Position numbers and translations under genes: made by a program. Positions 1 to 6,046 of a stretch of DNA of 22,899 nucleotides are shown one piece after another (the first letter of the stretch is position 1; every line of letters starts with the position of its first letter). The notes beneath the pieces were generated by a model that did not search any database, had not been told where the DNA came from, and worked only from the letters and a program-made list of their open reading frames with translations. Location: positions 1 through 22,899 of IMG/VR virus record IMGVR_UViG_3300036931_000188; one strand, written 5' to 3'. This DNA comes from a virus.

Positions 1-465
1 CAGATGAAGTCGAATATGAAGTTGACCAATATCATCCGTGAAGATCTGGCAGAAAACGAATTGGCCGTGTATTCGCTTGAGCATCGATCGATTTTCATTG
101 ACCCCAAGAGCAGTGAAGGCGGTGACTTTGGCTGGACGGTTGTTCACGAAATCGGACACAGCATCCATTACAGTGCTCCGGAATTCTTTAAAGAGTTTGC
201 AGACTTGGCGTGGGAGAATGTTGGCGGTGGCAATATCTTTGAAGCCGGCAACTGGAAGATGACGAAACCGCTGGGTGTCTACATTGACGAACAAGCTACG
301 AAGAATGTCAAGGAGCATTTTGCTGAAATGGTGTCATGGTATGTGACACGGAATGCTGATTTGAGAGAGTTGGCGTTGCGAATACGAACTGAACTGGGTG
401 ACGATACCGTAATGAAGATCGTTGCCTTATTTGATAAATACTTTGGACCGGTGAATCCGCAATAA
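1..465 (+). CDS. Head-associated protein with HExxH metallopeptidase domain, C-terminal part
   Basis: The reading frame is open from base 1 (CAG before the ATG at 4), with no Shine-Dalgarno sequence in the few visible bases, so this is probably the C-terminal end of a larger protein. The visible 153 residues contain HEIGH at residues 48-52, the zinc-binding and catalytic motif of zincin metallopeptidases. About 50 residues later, EHFAEM (E104/E108) is a plausible third metal ligand. Zincin-like domains occur at the C-terminus of phage minor head/MuF-type proteins and as toxins or maturation proteases. Its place directly upstream of connector genes fits a minor head protein. The substrate is unknown; it could be capsid processing or an injected protease. 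The stop is 1 base before the next start, implying translational coupling. Confidence 0.6.
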   Translation, partial: QMKSNMKLTNIIREDLAENELAVYSLEHRSIFIDPKSSEGGDFGWTVVHEIGHSIHYSAPEFFKEFADLAWENVGGGNIFEAGNWKMTKPLGVYIDEQATKNVKEHFAEMVSWYVTRNADLRELALRIRTELGDDTVMKIVALFDKYFGPVNPQ

Positions 466-466
466 T

Positions 467-1156
467 ATGGCTGACCAAACCTATACGCCCCCAACATTGG
501 TTTCGGAACTGAAACGATTGCTTGGCAAGAGAAACTTGGAAAAGTATTTTGCTGACGATGACGGTACGATTTTGAATGGTTACGTTTACAATGGTATTCA
601 TGCATTGGCACGAAAGCGACAGTTCTGGGTAAAGACGAGTTTGACTTTTGTTGTTCCTACGAACATTGTGCCGATACCTGCGAATATCCTTTTGCTCAAA
701 ATCGTGTGGAAGGACGACCGAACCATCCGGTGTTTGCCGACCAAGTCGTATGAGATTTATCCGGGTGATCATTACTTCGAGTGGTTCGAAGACATTACCG
801 ATCGGCGATATCCCGGTGATGAGTATAAGCGCGACTATGGTGATTTCAGAGTCTATCCGGAACGAAAGGAAATCGAGTTCTTCGCAGCTCTTGCGACTGG
901 TTGCACGTGGGACTTCTTTGGTTTTGGTATACCTGTTGAAGCCGATCTTATCCCTGACAACCGGAGGCACGTAATGAATCATGCCCTTGGAAATGCATTG
1001 GTTGATTTGACACCGGAGATGTTGGCCCAGCGCGGATTCCAGGTTGAAGGGCTTGAAGTTGCGTCGTTGTTCGGACGATATAACGAAGAAGGACGGAAAC
1101 TGATTAACAAGTTCAATGATGACGCGAAAGAACCATATATCGGTGTGACAACATAA
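467..1156 (+). CDS. Putative head-tail connector/adaptor protein
   Basis: 229 aa, with no signal peptide or membrane segment. It starts 1 base after the upstream stop and has no clear Shine-Dalgarno sequence, so it is probably translated by reinitiation. The N-terminal half is helical (LVSELKRLLGKRN), followed by a Trp/Tyr-rich beta section and a helical C-terminus. Length and position, between a minor head protein and neck genes, match the adaptor proteins that dock on the portal ring. I cannot tie it to a named family from sequence alone, so the role is assigned mainly from gene order. The stop overlaps the next start as TAATG. Confidence 0.45.
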   Translation: MADQTYTPPTLVSELKRLLGKRNLEKYFADDDGTILNGYVYNGIHALARKRQFWVKTSLTFVVPTNIVPIPANILLLKIVWKDDRTIRCLPTKSYEIYPGDHYFEWFEDITDRRYPGDEYKRDYGDFRVYPERKEIEFFAALATGCTWDFFGFGIPVEADLIPDNRRHVMNHALGNALVDLTPEMLAQRGFQVEGLEVASLFGRYNEEGRKLINKFNDDAKEPYIGVTT

Positions 1157-1587
1157 TGGATGTGTGGGATTTCAAAAGCACGAAGAAAGAGTTTTACGAG
1201 TTCCTGTCGAATGACTGGGAGCTTACGGTTGGTTATCGACTTTTGAAACCAAAAGCTCAGGACAACAGCACATTCGGAATAGTCAGCAATGAGATTCCGA
1301 CAGATCCTTCGGTTATATCGAACACGACTCTGTATGGCGTCACGTATTCGAATCCAAAAGACAAGGTGAAGGATAAGCTTGGAGTTGTTGAGGATGTGGA
1401 TCTGATTGTGGTGTTGTCGACGTGGGAACTGGACAAGAAAAAGATTGTGATCGAGCGTGAACGCGCTCTGATAGTTTCCGGAGGCGTTGAGTTTGAAATT
1501 TCGAGTGTTAAGCCGAGGCCGGATATGTTTGAGTCTTCAATAGCAATGGTTCTTGGATGTCATAAGCGAAGGCCGTTAAATGGATAG
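1156..1587 (+). CDS. Putative neck / head-completion protein
   Basis: 143 aa, starting in a TAATG overlap with the connector gene. A helical N-terminus (STKKEFYEFLSNDWEL) precedes a mainly beta body with an extended loop (residues about 45-75) and a beta-strand pair around WELDKKKIVIERERALIVSGG. Small beta-barrel proteins of this size in this position are usually head-closure or head-tail joining proteins of the SPP1 gp16 type. The fold assignment is inferred from length, composition and neighbours. Its end overlaps the following gene by 8 bases. Confidence 0.45.
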   Translation: MDVWDFKSTKKEFYEFLSNDWELTVGYRLLKPKAQDNSTFGIVSNEIPTDPSVISNTTLYGVTYSNPKDKVKDKLGVVEDVDLIVVLSTWELDKKKIVIERERALIVSGGVEFEISSVKPRPDMFESSIAMVLGCHKRRPLNG

Positions 1588-2071
1588 TTTTGATGTGACA
1601 ATGACTGGTGACTGGGCAAAGGCGCGACGGGTTATGTCGTCGATGCCAAAATTTGTGAAGACACTGCAGCATCGGGTTGTTGCTGGCATTGTGACCAGAT
1701 ACCATGAAGCGTTGTTGCAACATCTTGAAAGTCAGGATCTGCCATTGGCTCCGTTGAATGAATGGTATCGGCAGTGGAAAGAGAGTCATGGACTTGACTC
1801 AAGAATATTGATTGCGACCGGCGAGTTAATGCAAAACATCAAGATCTATGATATCGCCGTTGGCAAAGCGTTCGTGGGTGTAAAAGGTGGAAAGCAGCAT
1901 AAAGGTGGAATCGATATGGCGTTGCTTGCGCTTATCCATGAATATGGAAGCGTTGAAACGGGAATGCCGGCGCGACCACTGTATCGGTTGACGTTACAGG
2001 AACTGAAATCCAAGTTGAGTTCGGTATTGCAATCGATTGTGACCGAGGTTAAAGAGGAAGTGTTCGTATGA
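1580..2071 (+). CDS. Virion morphogenesis / HK97 gp10-like tail-completion protein (Mu gpG type)
   Basis: 163 aa. The segment LIHEYGSVETGMPARPLYR (residues about 114-132) matches the conserved 'EYG...mPARPF' core of the phage virion morphogenesis and HK97 gp10-like families. These proteins act at the head-tail interface or in tail completion. Upstream, residues about 70-105 carry the usual 'L..tGeL..si......vGvkgg' pattern (LIATGELMQNIKIYDIAVG). A helical N-terminus and C-terminal helix complete the expected size. The gene overlaps its 5' neighbour by 8 bases and ends in ATGA with the next start. This is one of the firmer assignments in the neck module. Confidence 0.75.
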   Translation: MDSFDVTMTGDWAKARRVMSSMPKFVKTLQHRVVAGIVTRYHEALLQHLESQDLPLAPLNEWYRQWKESHGLDSRILIATGELMQNIKIYDIAVGKAFVGVKGGKQHKGGIDMALLALIHEYGSVETGMPARPLYRLTLQELKSKLSSVLQSIVTEVKEEVFV

Positions 2072-2661
2072 GCAATCCCATCGACATGCTCACAGTGAAT
2101 CAATCGTTTATGGATGTATTCGCTGGCGCGATGGTGCGGACGAATGTTCCGGTAAAGGCGAAGTTTTTTAATCCGCAACCGAAAGAGAAGACGGCACCTG
2201 TTTATCCTGAGATTGTCGTGCAACCGATTGCGCCGACTCCGGATGAATTTGTTTGGGTCGAAAGGCAGAAACAGTATAACGCCACAGACCATACGGTCAC
2301 GTTGACGCCGCCGCCGATTCGAAGCCGGTTCTTGTTTCAGGTAACGATGTGTAGCAATAGATACGATGATGCATTGGAGTTGATGCGATTAGGACTGACG
2401 GCGTTCAAAAATGAAGAAGGTCAGCGTTGGATTACGATTAGCGATCAGAGGTTCGATGTCTTCATCCAGAGCATTGTTCCGACTCCCGTTATTGCCGATG
2501 GTGTGTTCGAGGATGTATTTACGTATGAAGTGATTGTACCGTTGTCGTTGTTGCCTGGTAAGACTGTGAAAGCTGTTACCGATTTCACGGTTGAATCAAC
2601 TGAGGGTGTTGAAGACGATGACGACGGTGGTGATGAAATTAAAATTTCGATTCAGTCTTAG
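2068..2661 (+). CDS. Putative tail terminator / neck protein
   Basis: 197 aa, starting in an ATGA overlap and preceded by a GAGGAAG ribosome site inside the upstream gene. It has a mixed alpha/beta body: an N-terminal helix, 'PVYPEIVVQPI' beta strand, a helix around YDDALELMRLGLTAFKNEEGQRWI, then beta strands ending near LPGKTVKAVTDF. This resembles tail terminator proteins that cap the tube and sheath. The C-terminus (residues about 175-197) is strongly acidic (GVEDDDDGGDE) and looks disordered. Function is inferred from its place between the gp10-like gene and the sheath; no specific family is claimed. Confidence 0.45.
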   Translation: MSNPIDMLTVNQSFMDVFAGAMVRTNVPVKAKFFNPQPKEKTAPVYPEIVVQPIAPTPDEFVWVERQKQYNATDHTVTLTPPPIRSRFLFQVTMCSNRYDDALELMRLGLTAFKNEEGQRWITISDQRFDVFIQSIVPTPVIADGVFEDVFTYEVIVPLSLLPGKTVKAVTDFTVESTEGVEDDDDGGDEIKISIQS

Positions 2662-2669
2662 GAGGATTT

Positions 2670-2864
2670 GTGACTGACAATGTATTGAGAAATAATAAGA
2701 ATTTTTTGCTTTCGATTTGTTACAAAGAAAACAACGAGCCGAAATCATTGATATTAAAGCCGTTTGGCACGGTCGAGCATGTTGCTGAAATTGTGTGTAC
2801 GAGTCAACACTGCAAAGACCTTATCAAAGCCGGTGCGATCTCGATCACGGCGAAACCTGAATAA
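2670..2864 (+). CDS. Small hypothetical protein between neck and sheath genes
   Basis: 64 aa with a GTG start at 2670. GGAGGA lies immediately upstream (2661-2666), an unusually short spacing, but no other in-frame start fits. The protein contains an extended hydrophobic strand 'FLLSICYKENNEPKSLILKPFGTVEHV' split by polar residues, then a helix and a short strand. Small genes just before the sheath occur in many contractile phages and CIS clusters. I do not recognise this one. It is followed by an 'AAAGGAG' ribosome site for the sheath gene. Confidence 0.55.
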   Translation: MTDNVLRNNKNFLLSICYKENNEPKSLILKPFGTVEHVAEIVCTSQHCKDLIKAGAISITAKPE

Positions 2865-2883
2865 TCTATAAAGGAGAATCATT

Positions 2884-4398
2884 ATGAGTGGCATAGGAAT
2901 TTCTGTAAATGAGCGTGAATCGGCTGATTCGCCTCAAGTTAGCCCTAGTGATATCTTTGTTTTCGGTGGATTGTTTACATCTCGCCGCGGCCCAGTTGGT
3001 GCGGCGGTTCCGGTGTATAGCCCCACGGAAGATCAAAAGGTATTCGGAGCTTTGGATTCGAGCTATCTCGGCGGTTATATTCGTCGGGGTTTGTTCAAGA
3101 ATTGTGGTGCATATGGTGCGAAATTCTACGGCAGTAGGATTGTTGCTTCCGATGCGGTCACGGCGACGCTGGTGTCGACAACGTGGACGATCCAGTCGGC
3201 GGTTAAGGGAAACCTTAGTCCCGGCAAGGACGGTAACAACACGTGGGTTTCGATCTTGGCATCGCTCGCAGATCCCACAGGTCATCGTGATCTGTTTGTG
3301 TATTATCAGGGACCGAATGACTCGACTCCGCAGTTGGTAGAGAAATGGTTATATCTCTCGAATGCGAATGTCAGTCAGATCGTCAACGGAAACTCGTATT
3401 ACGTTGCGGTTACGGTCACGACTCCGGCAACGTTGCCAACGGCAACGTCTGCGATGACGCAGTTGGCTACTGGTGCTGATGGTGTGGCTGCAATTGATCT
3501 CGGTGGTTATGAAACCAACTATCCATTGTTCAATGGCCTGCCTTTGTCTGCGCTTATGAACTGCGATATTCATGGTGTTGATGCAGCGACTTCGCTGCAG
3601 ACCTATATCGAGGGACAGGCAAAGATCATCGGTGTGATTGCGTCTCCTTATGGTATGGGAGTCGATACGCTGGGAACAACGTATGAGACGTTGTTAAAAG
3701 TGAAGAGCTTTATGGCTGGCTATCGGTCGTGGGGAGAGGTTGACGATGGCAACGGCGGAACCGTTGAGGTGCCGATGATGGGTCATGCTCTTGGAGCTGG
3801 CTGGGTCAGGAAATGTCGCGATCGTGGTGGTTTCCCGTGGGTTGCTCCTGCGGGCGAAACCACGGCATTGGTTGACGTTTATCAGCTTGAATTCCCGATC
3901 TATGGACCGGATGAGCTGAAAGCGTTAAATGCAACTGGATTCAATCCGGTGCAGTATATTCCGGGCAAGAGCAATATTGTTCGGACATCGCGCACGTTCT
4001 CGACGTTACGGAAGTATTATTCCATTCACGTCCGCAGGATGACGAACTGGTTCATCTCTTCGTTCCAGAACAGCTTCATGTGGCTTGAACAGGAACCGCC
4101 GAATACGAAAACGCGCAAAAAGGTGTTCGATGACCTGACGTTCTTCGCGCAAGATTGCTGGAAAAACGGTGCGTTCAATGACCGCGGTGGTTATGACAAT
4201 AACGTCCAGGTGAAATGCGATGACGAAAACAACACCGTGCAGATGGAAGACAATGGAGAGTTGCAAGCTGACTTTACGTTCCATCCTGTGGAAGCGATCG
4301 AGTCCGGAACCATCAATATCTTCCAGACCCGGGATGCTCTTACAGTAAGTGCAAATGAACCAGTTCCCACGACTGCACCAGCGCCCGAAGCGACCTAA
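2884..4398 (+). CDS. Tail sheath protein
   Basis: 504 aa, the typical length of a contractile tail sheath monomer. The N-terminus (ISVNERESADSPQVSPSDIF, then GLFTSRRGPVGAAVPVYSPTEDQKVFG) shows the standard 'G........t..f.G.f.rGP...p..v.s...f...FG' opening of phage sheaths. The C-terminal third includes INIRR/W-type features (KYYSIHVRRMTNWFISSFQN, about residues 375-395), which belong to the conserved domain that packs on the tube. A strong AAGGAG ribosome site is 9 bases upstream. It is followed after 53 bases by the tube gene, the canonical sheath-tube pair, so the virion has a contractile tail. Confidence 0.93.
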   Translation: MSGIGISVNERESADSPQVSPSDIFVFGGLFTSRRGPVGAAVPVYSPTEDQKVFGALDSSYLGGYIRRGLFKNCGAYGAKFYGSRIVASDAVTATLVSTTWTIQSAVKGNLSPGKDGNNTWVSILASLADPTGHRDLFVYYQGPNDSTPQLVEKWLYLSNANVSQIVNGNSYYVAVTVTTPATLPTATSAMTQLATGADGVAAIDLGGYETNYPLFNGLPLSALMNCDIHGVDAATSLQTYIEGQAKIIGVIASPYGMGVDTLGTTYETLLKVKSFMAGYRSWGEVDDGNGGTVEVPMMGHALGAGWVRKCRDRGGFPWVAPAGETTALVDVYQLEFPIYGPDELKALNATGFNPVQYIPGKSNIVRTSRTFSTLRKYYSIHVRRMTNWFISSFQNSFMWLEQEPPNTKTRKKVFDDLTFFAQDCWKNGAFNDRGGYDNNVQVKCDDENNTVQMEDNGELQADFTFHPVEAIESGTINIFQTRDALTVSANEPVPTTAPAPEAT

Positions 4399-4420
4399 AA
4401 AACTTAACTGAAAACAATTA

Positions 4421-4436
4421 GTCTCACCGGTGAGAC
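4421..4436. promoter_or_regulatory. Perfect 16-bp palindrome (RNA hairpin) before the tube ribosome site
   Basis: GTCTCACCGGTGAGAC is a perfect palindrome that ends directly before the AAAGGAG ribosome site of the tube gene. In RNA it can form a 6-bp stem with a CCGG tetraloop. It has no following U-run, so it is not an intrinsic terminator. Possible roles are a 5' stabilising stem after processing between sheath and tube, a translation modulator, or a dyad protein-binding site. The structure is seen; the role is inferred. Confidence 0.6.
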
Positions 4437-4451
4437 AAAGGAGAACGATTT

Positions 4452-4895
4452 ATGAATGATTTAATTCCTGTCAATGGGTGGACGTTGAGTTTGCCCGGAC
4501 TTGTAGCTCCTGCATTTCACAAGCTGCAGGGGATGTCTAAGAAAACTGGCGTTATGACTACGGTTGACGCCGGAACCAATCAGCAACTCAATTTCAGCGA
4601 TGGAATCGAGGAATGCGGACAGGTTACAATGATCCGTACCCGTGATGGTTCTGCAGATGATAAAACCTTCGCAGGATTTTTTGACGATACGCTTGCTGGC
4701 AAGAAGGTCAATGGTGTCTTGACTCAGCATCGACATGGCAAGCAGGTGTTGAGCATCGCCTTTACTGGGATGATCTTCCCTGATTATTCGTTGACGGATT
4801 TCGATACCAACGCCAAAGGCGACAGTGCGAAGTCTGATCAAAAGATTCAAGCCCACGTTGATCACTGGGAAGAAACGTACACAGCGATCTCGTAA
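4452..4895 (+). CDS. Tail tube protein
   Basis: 147 aa, the usual size of a contractile-tail inner tube subunit of the T4 gp19/Hcp-like fold. It directly follows the sheath gene. The sequence has alternating beta strands with the typical 'dG....i.....T.D.sFa.fFddt..gkk...vl......' middle (residues about 50-85) and a 'gm..pdys..dfdt...gd..k..v...vdh.EE' end, as in tube proteins. A good AAAGGAG ribosome site is present. The gene is flanked on both sides by stable hairpins, which would suit a transcript segment that must be very abundant, since the tube is among the most numerous tail proteins. Confidence 0.85.
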   Translation: MNDLIPVNGWTLSLPGLVAPAFHKLQGMSKKTGVMTTVDAGTNQQLNFSDGIEECGQVTMIRTRDGSADDKTFAGFFDDTLAGKKVNGVLTQHRHGKQVLSIAFTGMIFPDYSLTDFDTNAKGDSAKSDQKIQAHVDHWEETYTAIS

Positions 4896-4902
4896 TCACA
4901 GT

Positions 4903-4937
4903 GAGATGCCGGTTGGCATGAGCTGACCGGCATGCTC
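4903..4937 (+). promoter_or_regulatory. Long imperfect stem-loop after the tube gene
   Basis: GAGATGCCGGT (4903-4913) pairs with ACCGGCATGCTC (4926-4937). This gives an 8-bp perfect GC-rich stem, then one bulged G and three more pairs, around a 12-nt loop. No U-run follows (ATACCATACAC), so it would not be an efficient intrinsic terminator. It lies 8 bases after the tube stop and before the chaperone ribosome site (AAGGAG). It probably protects the 3' end of tube mRNA or lowers expression of the following genes. Confidence 0.65.
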
Positions 4938-4963
4938 ATACCATACACATACAAGGAGCGTTT

Positions 4964-5815
4964 ATGAAAAGGGTGTTGCCTATTGGATTTACCTACCAAG
5001 ACGAAGACATCACATCGTTTGATGTGAACTTGGTTGGTGGTTTTATGGAAAGAATTATTCACAACGAGGTCATGCGGAGAGAGAAACCGCAGACCTGGAC
5101 GGCAAGCGTGTTGTCGGGTTTATTGAATACGCTTGGCAGCAAAAATGTTTCTTATGAATTCGAGGAATCCTCTGGTAAAAAGATTCCTGAAATTGTAAAG
5201 CATATTCCGTTACCGGATGCGGCAGCCATATTGGTTGCAGGGCACGCGGAAACGTTTGGATCGGTCTTAAAGCGCCAACAGTGCCGATGCGGTCGTTGTA
5301 ATTCAACAAACTTCGTAGATATTGACCTTGAATCCCTGAAAATACCGGACAACAAAGGCGTTATTGGTTCGTTGACAGTCACTTTGAATCGAGGATGGCA
5401 AAGACGAATTGATAAAAAACTTGCTGGACAAAAAGAGTTGGGCTGGGAAGATAAGGTATTCAAGGTCATGACCTTTAAGATTCCTACGATCGGCGATGCG
5501 CTTCGGAATGAGAAGACGTATTCACCGACCCGAATTCTTGATTTTCAGGTGAAGCTTGTAAACGACAATCTCACAAGTTTCAAAACACTTGAAGATGGAT
5601 TCCAGATTCCACAGGATATGTTCGAGTCGATGATAGCGGGAAACATGATCTTCGCCGATCGAGGTGGACTGATTGCCGACGACCGTATACTGGTCCGAGA
5701 TGCGATGAATGGGTTGCCTCAAATTGATATGTTGGTTGAAACACAATGCGGGGAGTGTCAGACAACGATAAAGACTGCATTGGATTACGCGTCTTTTTTT
5801 CCCTTGGTGAGTTAG
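4964..5815 (+). CDS. Tail-assembly chaperone, zero-frame product (zinc-ribbon type, gpG-like role)
   Basis: 283 aa, placed between tube and tape measure, where tail-assembly chaperones sit. It has two cysteine clusters, CRCGRC at 107-112 and CGEC at 262-265, that could form a four-Cys zinc site. Such paired CxxC motifs are found in the T4 gp26-like hub/tail-assembly family, which this resembles in length. The last sense codons contain TCT TTT TTT (codons 277-279), a -1 slippery site, and the zero-frame stop comes only four codons later. A minority of ribosomes would make an extended protein with the next entry. It is preceded by ACAAGGAGCG. Role: probably wraps the tape measure and controls tube polymerisation. 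The chaperone role rests on position and frameshift; the zinc ligand role is inferred. Confidence 0.7.
   Translation: MKRVLPIGFTYQDEDITSFDVNLVGGFMERIIHNEVMRREKPQTWTASVLSGLLNTLGSKNVSYEFEESSGKKIPEIVKHIPLPDAAAILVAGHAETFGSVLKRQQCRCGRCNSTNFVDIDLESLKIPDNKGVIGSLTVTLNRGWQRRIDKKLAGQKELGWEDKVFKVMTFKIPTIGDALRNEKTYSPTRILDFQVKLVNDNLTSFKTLEDGFQIPQDMFESMIAGNMIFADRGGLIADDRILVRDAMNGLPQIDMLVETQCGECQTTIKTALDYASFFPLVS
5794..5800 (+). other. Programmed -1 ribosomal frameshift site (T TTT TTT)
   Basis: Seven T residues are phased in the zero frame as T-TTT-TTT, the canonical X XXY YYZ slippery arrangement. After a -1 slip the next codon is TCC at 5800-5802 and the frame stays open to 6030. The zero frame stops at 5813-5815. 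A -1 frameshift in the chaperone gene just upstream of the tape measure is conserved in lambda, Mu and many other tailed phages. I see no obvious strong stimulatory hairpin downstream. Confidence 0.75.
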
Positions 5816-6030
5816 CAGCGTTACTGTTTCACGATGACTTCGAGTATGCGTTGGATGAACAGGAGTATGTGATTGCAACGCATACCGGATTTACTGAAAA
5901 AGAGATAACGATGATGACTCGCCCGAGACGGATAAAGATGTTTGAACGAATTGTCAAGGACATGGAAAATGAAAACGATTGGAGACGAGTGCTCCTTGAA
6001 ACGATCGCACATTGTAACGGATTAGGGTAG
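5800..6030 (+). CDS. Tail-assembly chaperone, -1 frame extension (gpGT T-domain-like)
   Basis: This is the -1 frame continuation of the chaperone. Fusion through the slippery site gives about 355 aa, adding roughly 76 residues that start SLGELAALLFHDDFEYAL and end near LLETIAHCNGLG. The extension is helical and charged, as expected for the T part that binds the tape measure. The frame is also open from an ATG at 5746, but that ATG has no ribosome site and lies inside the zero-frame gene, so independent initiation is unlikely. The tape-measure gene begins 17 bases after its stop. Confidence 0.7.
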   Translation, partial: SLGELAALLFHDDFEYALDEQEYVIATHTGFTEKEITMMTRPRRIKMFERIVKDMENENDWRRVLLETIAHCNGLG

Positions 6031-6046
6031 TAGCTTAGGATAAGTT

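Noticed and set aside
308-982. Long minus-strand frame opposite the head/connector genes
   Set aside because: It lies antisense to well-supported + strand genes and has no recognisable protein features; similar minus-strand frames throughout the window were rejected for the same reason.
4903-4937. Intrinsic terminator after the tube gene
   Set aside because: The stem is strong but no U-tract follows, and essential tail genes continue directly downstream.
5746-5799. Independent start for the -1 frame gene at the ATG at 5746
   Set aside because: No ribosome site, lies inside the zero-frame chaperone, and a perfectly phased slippery site explains expression better.
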